Positions 43,378 to 51,543 of a DNA stretch of 64,000 nt are shown piece by piece. Where the stretch lies: NCBI GenBank assembly GCA_910586565.1, contig CAJUIT010000001.1, positions 141,700 through 205,699 of the forward strand, read 5' to 3'. The translations under genes were made by a program, and so were the position numbers. The DNA comes from an uncultured Muribaculaceae bacterium (GTDB lineage Bacteria; Bacteroidota; Bacteroidia; Bacteroidales; Muribaculaceae). The notes below the pieces were generated by a model. The model was not told the DNA's origin. It made no database searches and saw only the letters and a program-made list of their open reading frames with translations. The number at the start of each line of letters is the position of its first letter. The stretch's first letter is position 1.

Positions 43378-44001
43378 TCATTCGGGACGGTTGCGACGCA
43401 ATCTTCCGTCGATATAATCGGTAAGCAACCCAATTGCAACCGCATTTGTGCCACCCTGAGGGATTATGAGGTCGGCAAAACGTTTTGAGGGCTCGATATA
43501 CATGCTGTGCATCGGTTTCAAAACATCCTGGTAACGGTCGATAACCATCTGGGGGGTGCGTCCACGCTCAATGCAATCACGTGCGATCACTCGAATCAAC
43601 CGGTCGTCAGAATCGGCATCCACGAAGCATTTAACATCCATCATGTCGCGCATCACGCTATCGGTGAGCACAAGAATGCCCTCCACAATCACCACATCGC
43701 ACGGTTCGACATGCACTGTTTCGGGTTGGCGGGTGCAGGTGAGATAGGAATAGGTTGGCATCTCAATTGATTTCCCCTCGCGCAACTGACGGAGATGCTC
43801 CACCAGCAGCGGCCACTCGATTGCATCGGGTTCATCGAAATTGATTTTGCTGCGTTCCTGAGGAGGAATGTGCGATGAATCTTTGTAATAGGAATCCTGG
43901 GGAATGACAGCTACCTCACCCTTGGGGAATGAGGATACTATTTTATTAACTACAGTGGTTTTACCTGAACCGGTGCCACCGGCAATTCCGATAATCAGCA
44001 T
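43378..44001 (-). CDS. udk: Uridine kinase
   Basis: Phosphorylates uridine and cytidine in pyrimidine salvage. The P-loop GGTGSGKTT is at residues 8-16, and DSYYKDSSH and NFDEPDAIEWPLL are family signatures. GRTPQMVIDRYQDVLKPMH follows. Length 207 is normal. Upstream of lptB on the same strand, divergent from mlaE. Confidence 0.96.
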   Translation of the reverse strand: MLIIGIAGGTGSGKTTVVNKIVSSFPKGEVAVIPQDSYYKDSSHIPPQERSKINFDEPDAIEWPLLVEHLRQLREGKSIEMPTYSYLTCTRQPETVHVEPCDVVIVEGILVLTDSVMRDMMDVKCFVDADSDDRLIRVIARDCIERGRTPQMVIDRYQDVLKPMHSMYIEPSKRFADLIIPQGGTNAVAIGLLTDYIDGRLRRNRPE

Positions 44002-44095
44002 AGGGGAGTGGTTGATGATAGGTGTAATTGGCTACGAAATTAGTAAAAATAGACCAACCAATCTACACGCCGACTCATTTTTTGTAAAAAATTTG

Positions 44096-44103
44096 TACCT
44101 TTG
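44096..44103 (+). promoter_or_regulatory. mlaE operon promoter -7 element
   Basis: TACCTTTG matches TAnnTTTG. It covers a possible TTG start at 44101, which is therefore unlikely. The -33 box is not at normal spacing. Confidence 0.5.
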
Positions 44104-44241
44104 TCTTTAATTAGACCGCATGAGAAGGATGTGTTTCATGGCATTGCGGAACCTCCGCAAGCGATTCACTCCCGCAACTACATGCGCACTAAGAATCAAG
44201 TCATAACTAACTCAATTTGCTATTATACCATAGCATCAGCA

Positions 44242-44991
44242 ATGATTATAACACGTTCCCTTCAACAACTCGGACGCTACAGCCTGTTTCTAAGCAAGGC
44301 CTTCTCCATTCCCGATAAATGGAGCATATTCGGGCGTCGCACAATAATGGAAATCATCAGCCTCGGAGTGAATTCAATTCCACTGGTAATCATCATCTCA
44401 CTGTTTATCGGTGCTGTGATAACGATTCAGATGCAGCTCAACGTGTCGTCGCCGCTCATTCCGGCCTATTCCGTCGGGCTGGCCACACGCGACATTGTGT
44501 TGCTTGAATTCTCCAACTCCATTCTGTGCCTCATTCTTGCAGGCAAAGTGGGTTCGAGCATCGCTTCGGAAATAGGCACCATGCGTGTCACCGAGCAAAT
44601 CGATGCGCTCGACATCATGGGCGTCAACTCCACCAACTATCTCGTTCTTCCTAAAATCGTTGCTTTTGTGGCATTCATGCCGGTGCTGGTAATCTTCTGT
44701 ATCGGCACATCGTTTGTGGGAGGTTGGTTGGTGGCCGTGTTCTCCGACCTCATCAGCGTGTCGAAATATATCTACGGCCTGCAGGCTCTCTTCCAGGAAT
44801 GGTATGTGTGGTATGGCCTTATAAAATCGCTCTTCTTTGCCTTCATTATAGCTTCAGTGGCATCGTTTTTCGGTTACTACGTTAAGGGGGGCGCACTTGA
44901 AGTGGGCAAAGCAAGCACCAACGCTGTTGTATCGAGCAGCATCCTTATTCTTCTTTTCGACGTTGTGTTAACCAAACTGTTGTTGCAATGA
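44242..44991 (+). CDS. mlaE: Mla-type phospholipid ABC transporter permease
   Basis: Inner-membrane permease of the lipid-asymmetry (Mla) pathway. An interfacial N-terminal helix (LQQLGRYSLFLSKAF) is followed by five membrane helices. LEFSNSILCLILAGKVGSSIASEIGTM and VTEQIDALDIMGVN are MlaE (DUF140) signatures. The frame is open upstream to 44101, but that part overlaps the promoter and lacks family similarity, so the ATG at 44242 is used. The stop overlaps the mlaF start (ATGA). Confidence 0.92.
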   Translation: MIITRSLQQLGRYSLFLSKAFSIPDKWSIFGRRTIMEIISLGVNSIPLVIIISLFIGAVITIQMQLNVSSPLIPAYSVGLATRDIVLLEFSNSILCLILAGKVGSSIASEIGTMRVTEQIDALDIMGVNSTNYLVLPKIVAFVAFMPVLVIFCIGTSFVGGWLVAVFSDLISVSKYIYGLQALFQEWYVWYGLIKSLFFAFIIASVASFFGYYVKGGALEVGKASTNAVVSSSILILLFDVVLTKLLLQ

Positions 44992-45767
44992 TTGAAGTTA
45001 AAAACATCACAAAGTCGTTTGACGACAAGACGATTCTCCACAACGTCAGCGCCACGTTCTACACAGGAAAGACAAATCTGATTATCGGCCAGAGCGGTTC
45101 GGGAAAAACGGTTCTGATGAAATCAATCGTAGGACTTGTTCGCCCCGAAGAGGGGGAAATTCTCTACGACGGCCGTGACTTTCTGAAAATGTCGGAGACC
45201 CAGATAAAGGCATTGCGCAAAGAGATTGGTATGCTTTTTCAGGGTTCGGCTCTGTTCGACTCCGAAACAGTTTTGGGAAACGTAATGTTTCCACTTGTCA
45301 TGTTCTCGGGGATGGGGAAAGGGGAGATGCTCGACCGCGCACGCTTCTGTCTGGAACGTGTTAATCTGAAGGGTGCTGAAAACAAATATCCCTCGGAGAT
45401 TTCAGGCGGTATGCAGAAACGTGTGGCGATTGCACGCGCCATAGCACTGAATCCCAAATATCTTTTTTGCGACGAACCAAACTCGGGTCTTGACCCCAAA
45501 ACATCCATTCTGATTGACGAACTCCTCCACGACATCACTCACGAATACAACATCACCACCATCATCAACACCCACGACATGAACTCGGTGTTGGGCATCG
45601 GTGAAAACATTGTGTTTATCAACAAGGGGCACCGCGAATGGGTGGGCGACAAGAAACAGATATTCACAACCGCCAACGAGGCGCTTAATGATTTTGTGTT
45701 CGCCACCCGACTGTTCCAGGAGGTGAAAGACTACATCATCGCCAACGGCCGCTCAGACGACGATTGA
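44988..45767 (+). CDS. mlaF: Mla-type phospholipid ABC transporter ATPase
   Basis: ATPase partner of the permease. Walker A GQSGSGKT, Q-loop MLFQGSALFDSETV, signature ISGGMQKR, Walker B LFCDEPNSGLDPKT and the switch INTHDMNSVL are intact. SGGMQKR and NSGLDP are characteristic of MlaF. Length 259 is normal. Overlaps mlaE by 4 bp. The substrate-binding mlaD, often next, is not present; relA follows after 54 bp. Confidence 0.94.
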   Translation: MIEVKNITKSFDDKTILHNVSATFYTGKTNLIIGQSGSGKTVLMKSIVGLVRPEEGEILYDGRDFLKMSETQIKALRKEIGMLFQGSALFDSETVLGNVMFPLVMFSGMGKGEMLDRARFCLERVNLKGAENKYPSEISGGMQKRVAIARAIALNPKYLFCDEPNSGLDPKTSILIDELLHDITHEYNITTIINTHDMNSVLGIGENIVFINKGHREWVGDKKQIFTTANEALNDFVFATRLFQEVKDYIIANGRSDDD

Positions 45768-45821
45768 CAAACTGAACCGCCTGACGGCATTACATGTTCT
45801 ACCGATTTTAAAGCAACAATC

Positions 45822-48110
45822 ATGACAGGCGAAATAACAAATGCATCGGTAACCACCCCCAAGGATGGAGCGGTTTCCGTAAATGAAGCAGACGAAACAA
45901 ACCTCCTGACTGCGGAGGAAGCAAAATCGCTCCCCGCTTTATACAGGAATCTCCTGCATAACATTCAAATTGTTGCCGAGCCCGGTGACATCAGCAACTT
46001 GCGCTCAATTCTGCGTGCGGGTGTCGAGTCGGGTCACTTCAAGCGCGACAAATTCGGCAACTCGTCGTTTATTCGCAGTTTGATTACCGCCAACGAGTTG
46101 TGTGTGCGAGTGAGCCCCGACCGCAATATGGCAATTGCCATGCTGCTTTATCCGCTCTGCCTCACTGAAGCGCTCCCCATCGACCGTCTGGAAAAGGAGT
46201 GGGGCGAGGATATCGCCAAAATGGTGAGAGGACTCATTAAAGTTACCGCACTCTATCAACGCGGAGCCGCAGTGGAATCGGAGAATTTCCGACGTCTGCT
46301 CATGGCCTTTGCCGAGGATATACGCGTTATCATCATCATGATTGTTGACAGGTTGGTGCTTATGAAAATCATAAATCACCATCCCAACGACAAACTGGTG
46401 CGCGACATAGCCTATGAGGCCAACTACCTCTATGCGTCGCTTGCACACCGCTTGGGTCTATATGCCATAAAATCGGAACTGGAGGATATGTCGCTGAAGT
46501 ACACCGACAGGGAAACCTACACCTCCATTGCGCGGCAGCTCAACGAACGCAAAAACGCACGCGATGCCTACATCGCATCGTTCATCGGCCCGATTAAAAG
46601 CAAACTCGAAGCTCTCGGACTGACATTCGACATAAAAGGTCGCACCAAATCGATTTTCTCGATTTGGAACAAGATGAAAAAGCAGAAAAACGACATTGAC
46701 CACATCTACGACCTTTTTGCCATCCGCATCATCATCGACACTCCCCGCGAGAAAGAGAAGAATGATTGCTGGCTGGCCTATTCGGTTATCACCGACATGT
46801 ATCAACCCAACCCTTCACGCATGAAGGATTGGATTTCGATTCCGAAATCCAACGGCTACGAATCGCTTCACATTACCGTAGCCGGTCCGGAAGGGAAGTG
46901 GGTGGAAGTGCAGATTCGCACACGGCGCATGGATCTCGTGGCAGAAAAAGGTCTTGCAGCACACTGGCGCTACAAGGGTATTCAGAGCGAGAGCAATCTC
47001 GACGCTTGGATGAACAACGTGCGCGATATTCTCGAAACTGCCGAATCGGGCCCTATGGAGCTCATGCGCAATTTCAAAATGGATATCTACGACAAGGAGG
47101 TGTTTGTGTTCACCCCCAAGGGCGACCTCTACCGACTCCCGGCGGGTGCAACTCTCCTTGACTTCGCGTTCAACATCCACTCCAAACTCGGGTGCTCATG
47201 CGTTGGTGGCCGGGTGAATGGCAAAAACGAGAAACTGACCTACAAACTTCGCAGCGGCGACACCGTTGAAGTTCAAACATCCTCCTCGCAGGCTCCCAAG
47301 CAGGATTGGCTTAACATCGTTGTCACCTCCAAAGCCCGCACAAAAATCCGTCAGACTTTGAAGGAGCGTGAAAACAGAGCGGCTGAACTCGGTCGCGAAC
47401 TGCTGCAGCGCCGTTTCAAGAACCGCAAAATCGACCTCGACGAGGCAACCCTGAGCCGACTCATCAAGAAACTCGGATTCAAGAACTCCACCGATTTCTT
47501 CAATGATATTGCCGACGAGCGCCTTGACGTGAATGTGGTGTCGGAGCGCTATCTGACTTTCGAAGCACAGCAGCACGACGCCCACCAAAGAGTGTCGGCC
47601 GACACCTTCAGTCTACAGCAAACAGGCGATGAAGCGGAGCGCGGAACAGGCGAGAGGAGTGGCGATGTGCTCGTAATCGGCAATGATATCAAAGGAATAA
47701 ACTACCGTTTTGCCAAATGTTGCAACCCCATCTACGGCGACGATGTGTTCGGCTTCATATCAGCTGAAGGGGTAATAAAAATTCACCGCACCGACTGCCC
47801 CAATTCCCGCAACATCCGCGAACGTTATCCCTACCGCATGATTACCACGAGGTGGTCGGGGAAAATCGGCAGTCAGTTTGCCGCCACTCTCCGTGTGGTC
47901 GGGCGCGACGATATTGGAATTGTCACCAACATAACTTCGATAATTTCAAAAGAAAAGAACGCATCTCTGCGCAACATTGCCATCGACTCCCACGACGGAT
48001 TGTTCCAGGGGCACCTTACCATCGGCGTCAGTGACACAAACTCACTGAATGCACTCATCAAAAAAATCCAGACCGTAAAAGGCGTAAAGGAGGTTCAACG
48101 CACCAACTGA
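45822..48110 (+). CDS. relA: RelA/SpoT-type (p)ppGpp synthetase with degenerate hydrolase site
   Basis: Stringent-response alarmone enzyme, 762 residues. The order is N-terminal pseudo-HD region, synthetase, TGS (FVFTPKGDLYRLPAGATLLD), helical/zinc-finger-like part (KCCNPIYGDDVFGF) and C-terminal ACT (~690-762). The synthetase is complete: YDLFAIRIII, RMKD (333-336), NGYESLH (344-350), VEVQIRT (361-367). In the hydrolase region the catalytic LHDVVEDT is replaced by LLYPLCLTEA (108-117), so His and Asp are gone. IVDRLVLM keeps one Asp. I infer a synthetase-only enzyme, with another SpoT-like hydrolase elsewhere. Confidence 0.93.
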   Translation: MTGEITNASVTTPKDGAVSVNEADETNLLTAEEAKSLPALYRNLLHNIQIVAEPGDISNLRSILRAGVESGHFKRDKFGNSSFIRSLITANELCVRVSPDRNMAIAMLLYPLCLTEALPIDRLEKEWGEDIAKMVRGLIKVTALYQRGAAVESENFRRLLMAFAEDIRVIIIMIVDRLVLMKIINHHPNDKLVRDIAYEANYLYASLAHRLGLYAIKSELEDMSLKYTDRETYTSIARQLNERKNARDAYIASFIGPIKSKLEALGLTFDIKGRTKSIFSIWNKMKKQKNDIDHIYDLFAIRIIIDTPREKEKNDCWLAYSVITDMYQPNPSRMKDWISIPKSNGYESLHITVAGPEGKWVEVQIRTRRMDLVAEKGLAAHWRYKGIQSESNLDAWMNNVRDILETAESGPMELMRNFKMDIYDKEVFVFTPKGDLYRLPAGATLLDFAFNIHSKLGCSCVGGRVNGKNEKLTYKLRSGDTVEVQTSSSQAPKQDWLNIVVTSKARTKIRQTLKERENRAAELGRELLQRRFKNRKIDLDEATLSRLIKKLGFKNSTDFFNDIADERLDVNVVSERYLTFEAQQHDAHQRVSADTFSLQQTGDEAERGTGERSGDVLVIGNDIKGINYRFAKCCNPIYGDDVFGFISAEGVIKIHRTDCPNSRNIRERYPYRMITTRWSGKIGSQFAATLRVVGRDDIGIVTNITSIISKEKNASLRNIAIDSHDGLFQGHLTIGVSDTNSLNALIKKIQTVKGVKEVQRTN

Positions 48111-48153
48111 GCCATAAAGGCCTCTCGCCTGCAAACCCTAACATACCACAACG

Positions 48154-48999
48154 ATGAAAAAAGGAAATCTAATTCTGGTTCTCGGACTGCTGGCTGTAAC
48201 TTCCTGCAACAAAAAGCAGGAAAATCCCGAAGCTCGGCAGCTGCTCAACGATGCCACAGCCGCATATCAGGCCGGAGACTACACCAAGTCGACCGAATTG
48301 CTCGATTCTCTTCAAAAAGCATATCCGTCGGAGCTGACACTCCAGCGCGAGGCAATGTCGCTGCGACCACAGGTGATTGAACAGATTGCATTGCTGCGCA
48401 TCGCCTCCGTTGATTCAGCAACTGTGGTAGACAATGCCAACATGCAGCAACTCAAACCACAACTGAAGTGGATTAAGACCCCGGGGATGATAGAGGGATA
48501 CTGGATTGATGCCAAAGCTTATAATCCCAATTTCATGAACTCGACAGGAATCGAGGCTCGCGTTTCGGAAATCGGTCAGTTCTATATAGTATCTTCGGCA
48601 AATCCATCGGTAAAACACACTTCCATCACCCTCGCCGGCGGCAATGAAACAGCAACCACCCCCGCCGTTCCCTACGACGGAGAAAGCAACTACCGTATCG
48701 GCGGTGGGGAGGTAATAACATTTTCGCCCGAACAAAGCGATACAATCGGAGACCTCGCAACCCGAATCATCAAGCAGCCAAAAGCTTCAGCAACTCTTTC
48801 GTTCAACGGTGGCAGTGGCAAAAAGACCATTAAACTTACGCCGGCTCAACTCAACGGCATCGCCACGGCATATATTTATTCGTCGGCGGTTATCCGTGCA
48901 CGCGACAACCAGGTTGAACGGCAGCGTCTTGAGCGAACCATTGAGATTGCCCGCCGTCAGGCCGCCAACGCCAACCAAGCTGAAAACCAACAGGATTAG
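48154..48999 (+). CDS. Lipoprotein with an N-terminal TPR-like hairpin
   Basis: 281 residues with lipobox LLAVTSCNKK (Cys19). The mature N-terminus (ARQLLNDATAAYQAGDYTKSTELLDSLQ) is a TPR-like hairpin. A beta-rich domain follows (MIEGYWIDAKAYNPNF, IGQFYIVSSANPSV, SATLSFNGGSGKKTIKL), and the end is a charged helix (QVERQRLERTIEIARRQAA). Widespread but uncharacterised in Bacteroidales. It lies 43 bp after relA and ends in a clear terminator, so it may be co-expressed with relA. Confidence 0.75.
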   Translation: MKKGNLILVLGLLAVTSCNKKQENPEARQLLNDATAAYQAGDYTKSTELLDSLQKAYPSELTLQREAMSLRPQVIEQIALLRIASVDSATVVDNANMQQLKPQLKWIKTPGMIEGYWIDAKAYNPNFMNSTGIEARVSEIGQFYIVSSANPSVKHTSITLAGGNETATTPAVPYDGESNYRIGGGEVITFSPEQSDTIGDLATRIIKQPKASATLSFNGGSGKKTIKLTPAQLNGIATAYIYSSAVIRARDNQVERQRLERTIEIARRQAANANQAENQQD

Positions 49000-49035
49000 A
49001 CCGATTCATTCCGAAATATCTAAGTTCAGAAATAA

Positions 49036-49066
49036 AAATAAGCAGCGGAAAATCCGCTGCTTATTT
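49036..49066 (+). terminator. Terminator between the lipoprotein and EF-G-like genes
   Basis: Perfect 14-bp arms 49036-49049 / 49053-49066 with a 3-nt loop. Flanking A/T tracts let it work in both directions for the convergent genes. Confidence 0.85.
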
Positions 49067-49095
49067 CATTGGTGGTTATTCGTGGTTTAGATTAA

Positions 49096-51252
49096 TCAAT
49101 CATCAGAATGTTTTTCGGCATATTCCTTAAGAAGCTTCTCCTGAACATCGCCGGGAACCAGCTCATAGGAAGCGAACTTCATTGTGAACGAAGAACGGCC
49201 GCCTGTGATAGAACTGAGTGCGGTTGAATAGGACGACATCTCTTTCAGGGGCACTTTTGCCTGAATCTTTTCAAAACCGTTTTCAGAATGCATGCCCATG
49301 ATTATGGCACGACGACCCTGCAAATCGCTCATCACATCGCCCATAACATCCGACGGCACCATCACCTCCACGTCGTAGACGGGTTCGAGAACCTTCGGGT
49401 TTGCATTGCGGAATGCCTCGGAGAAAGCGTTGCGGGCTGCCAGGCGGAATGAAATTTCGTTTGAATCAACCGGGTGCATCTTTCCGTCGTAAACGCAAAC
49501 TCTCACGTCGCGGGCATAAGAACCGGTGAGGGGACCTTGCTCCATTCTATCCATCAAACCTTTCACGATTGCCGGGATGAAACGGGCATCAATCGCACCG
49601 CCCACAATGCAGTTGTGAACAACGAGTTTGCCGCCCCATTGCAGAGGAATTTCCTGTGTGTCGCGCACATTCATCTTGAATTCCTGGTTGCCGAAACGGT
49701 AAGTGTCGGGGAGGGGAGCGTCTTCAGAGTAAGGTTCAACAATCAGATGCACTTCGCCAAACTGACCGGCACCACCCGACTGCTTTTTGTGGCGATAGTC
49801 GGCACGGGCAGCTTTGGTTATGGTTTCGCGATAGGGGATTTTGGGCTCCTCAAAAATGATGGGGAGTTTGTCATTATTCTCGACACGCCATTTGAGTGTA
49901 CGCAAGTGGAATTCGCCCTGACCTGACAGAATGGTTTGCTTGAGCTCCTTGCTCTGAACGATTTCCCATGTGGGATCCTCTTCATGCATGCGGGTGAGGA
50001 TTGCCGAGAGTTTTTCGGCATCACTTTCCGTAACGGGACGGATGGCACGCGAATACTTTGGAGCGGGATATTTGATAAAGTCAAATGCGATTTCGCAACC
50101 TTTCTCATCGAGAGTATTGCCGGTGCGCACATCCTTGAGTTTTACGGTGGCGCCGATATCACCTGCGCACAGTTTGTCGACAGGATTCTTAATCTGACCG
50201 CAAACGCAATAAATCTGAGCCAGACGCTCTTTACCGCCACGGGTGATATTATCGAGGTCGGCACCCGCATTGAGTGTTCCCGACATTACTTTGAAGTATT
50301 GAACTTCACCGATGTGAGGTTCAACGGTTGTCTTGAACATATAAATGCTGAGGGGACCGTTGCTGTCTGGCTTAACCTCATTGCCTTCGGTGTCGACAGG
50401 AGCAGGCATATCATTTACAAACGGAACCACATTGCCGAGGAACTCCATCATGCGGCGAACACCCATATCCTTCAACGCGCTCACACAGAACACGGGGAAA
50501 ATCGAGCGGTCAACCAGTCCCTTGCGGATACCTTCACGCATTTCATCCTCTGTGAGGTGTCCCTGTTCAAAGAATTTTTCCATGAGGGTCTCGTCATTTT
50601 CGGCAGCTGCCTCAACGAGTACCTGATGCATTTCATGTGCGCGATCCATTTCCTCCGCGGGGATTTCTTCAATGGTAGGAACGCCACCATCGGGGCCCCA
50701 CGAGTATTTCTTCATGAGCAGCACATCAATCATGGCATTGAAACCGGCACCGCATGCCAGAGGATACTGGATGGGAACCACCTTCTTGCCGAAGATTTCT
50801 TTCATCTGCTCGAGTGTGTTGTCATAGTCGGCTTTTTCGCCGTCGAGCTGGTTAATTGCAAAAATCACGGGTTTCTTAAGCGAAGCCGTGGTGCGGAAAA
50901 TATTCTGGGTACCAACCTCAACGCCATACTGAGCGTCAACCAAAATCACGCCGGTATCGGTGACGTTAAGAGCTGTAACGGCATTGCCCACAAAGTCGTC
51001 GGCCCCGGGGCAATCGATAACGTTAAGCTTCTTGTTAAGGAACTCGGCATAGAAAACAGTAGAGAACACCGAATAACCATACTCCTTTTCAACAGGGAAA
51101 TAGTCGGAAACGGTGTTCTTGGCCTCAACTGTGCCACGGCGTTTTATAACTCCACACTCGAAAAGCATAGCTTCAGCGAGTGTGGTTTTACCCGATCCTT
51201 TGCTACCAAGCAAGGAAATGTTTTTGATTTCGTTAGTTTGGTAAATCTTCAT
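49096..51252 (-). CDS. EF-G paralogue with altered GTPase motifs (EF-G2 type)
   Basis: Translation elongation factor G-like protein, 718 residues, with all five EF-G domains (C-terminal GRRAIIMGMHSENGFEKIQA present). The GTPase site is unusual: G1 is GSKGSGKTT (16-24) instead of AHIDAGKTT, G3 is DCPGADDF (80-87) instead of DTPGHVDF so the catalytic His is Ala, and G4 is NQLD (134-137) not NKMD. Bacteroides species carry such a second EF-G (EF-G2), reported to promote translocation without GTP hydrolysis and to aid gut colonisation under carbon limitation. Identity with that protein is inferred from these motifs. Confidence 0.88.
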   Translation of the reverse strand: MKIYQTNEIKNISLLGSKGSGKTTLAEAMLFECGVIKRRGTVEAKNTVSDYFPVEKEYGYSVFSTVFYAEFLNKKLNVIDCPGADDFVGNAVTALNVTDTGVILVDAQYGVEVGTQNIFRTTASLKKPVIFAINQLDGEKADYDNTLEQMKEIFGKKVVPIQYPLACGAGFNAMIDVLLMKKYSWGPDGGVPTIEEIPAEEMDRAHEMHQVLVEAAAENDETLMEKFFEQGHLTEDEMREGIRKGLVDRSIFPVFCVSALKDMGVRRMMEFLGNVVPFVNDMPAPVDTEGNEVKPDSNGPLSIYMFKTTVEPHIGEVQYFKVMSGTLNAGADLDNITRGGKERLAQIYCVCGQIKNPVDKLCAGDIGATVKLKDVRTGNTLDEKGCEIAFDFIKYPAPKYSRAIRPVTESDAEKLSAILTRMHEEDPTWEIVQSKELKQTILSGQGEFHLRTLKWRVENNDKLPIIFEEPKIPYRETITKAARADYRHKKQSGGAGQFGEVHLIVEPYSEDAPLPDTYRFGNQEFKMNVRDTQEIPLQWGGKLVVHNCIVGGAIDARFIPAIVKGLMDRMEQGPLTGSYARDVRVCVYDGKMHPVDSNEISFRLAARNAFSEAFRNANPKVLEPVYDVEVMVPSDVMGDVMSDLQGRRAIIMGMHSENGFEKIQAKVPLKEMSSYSTALSSITGGRSSFTMKFASYELVPGDVQEKLLKEYAEKHSDD

Positions 51253-51463
51253 GTTATTAGAGTTTTAATAATCGTTGTGGTATGTAAGGATTTTCCGAAA
51301 GTGCAAACAGCGCTAACAAATGCTCCGTTTCCAACCTTTCGGAGCGCAAATTAGTGATTTTTCGGCTAACCGCAATAACAATTTATATGTTACGCAACAT
51401 AAACTGCAAAAAGAAGATGCCGTCGTGAGCAAGCTCCGATTTTCACATTAGGGTGATTTTTCG

Positions 51464-51471
51464 TAATTTTG
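51464..51471 (+). promoter_or_regulatory. lon: lon promoter -7 element
   Basis: TAATTTTG fits TAnnTTTG. A TTTC about 19-20 bases upstream stands in for the -33 box. The leader would be ~70 nt. No heat-shock operator was recognised. Confidence 0.55.
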
Positions 51472-51543
51472 CATTAAATACAGTCACTTATGGCAAATAT
51501 GCCATAACTCTACATTTTTCAGACAATTCCCTTTACAAAATAT

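Noticed and set aside
44101..44241. N-terminal extension of MlaE
   Set aside because: Its TTG start lies within the TACCTTTG promoter element and the sequence has no resemblance to the family.
49936..51354. A 472-codon open frame on the plus strand
   Set aside because: It is antisense to the EF-G paralogue, has Cys/His/Ile-rich unnatural composition and no domain; it results from codon bias of the real gene.
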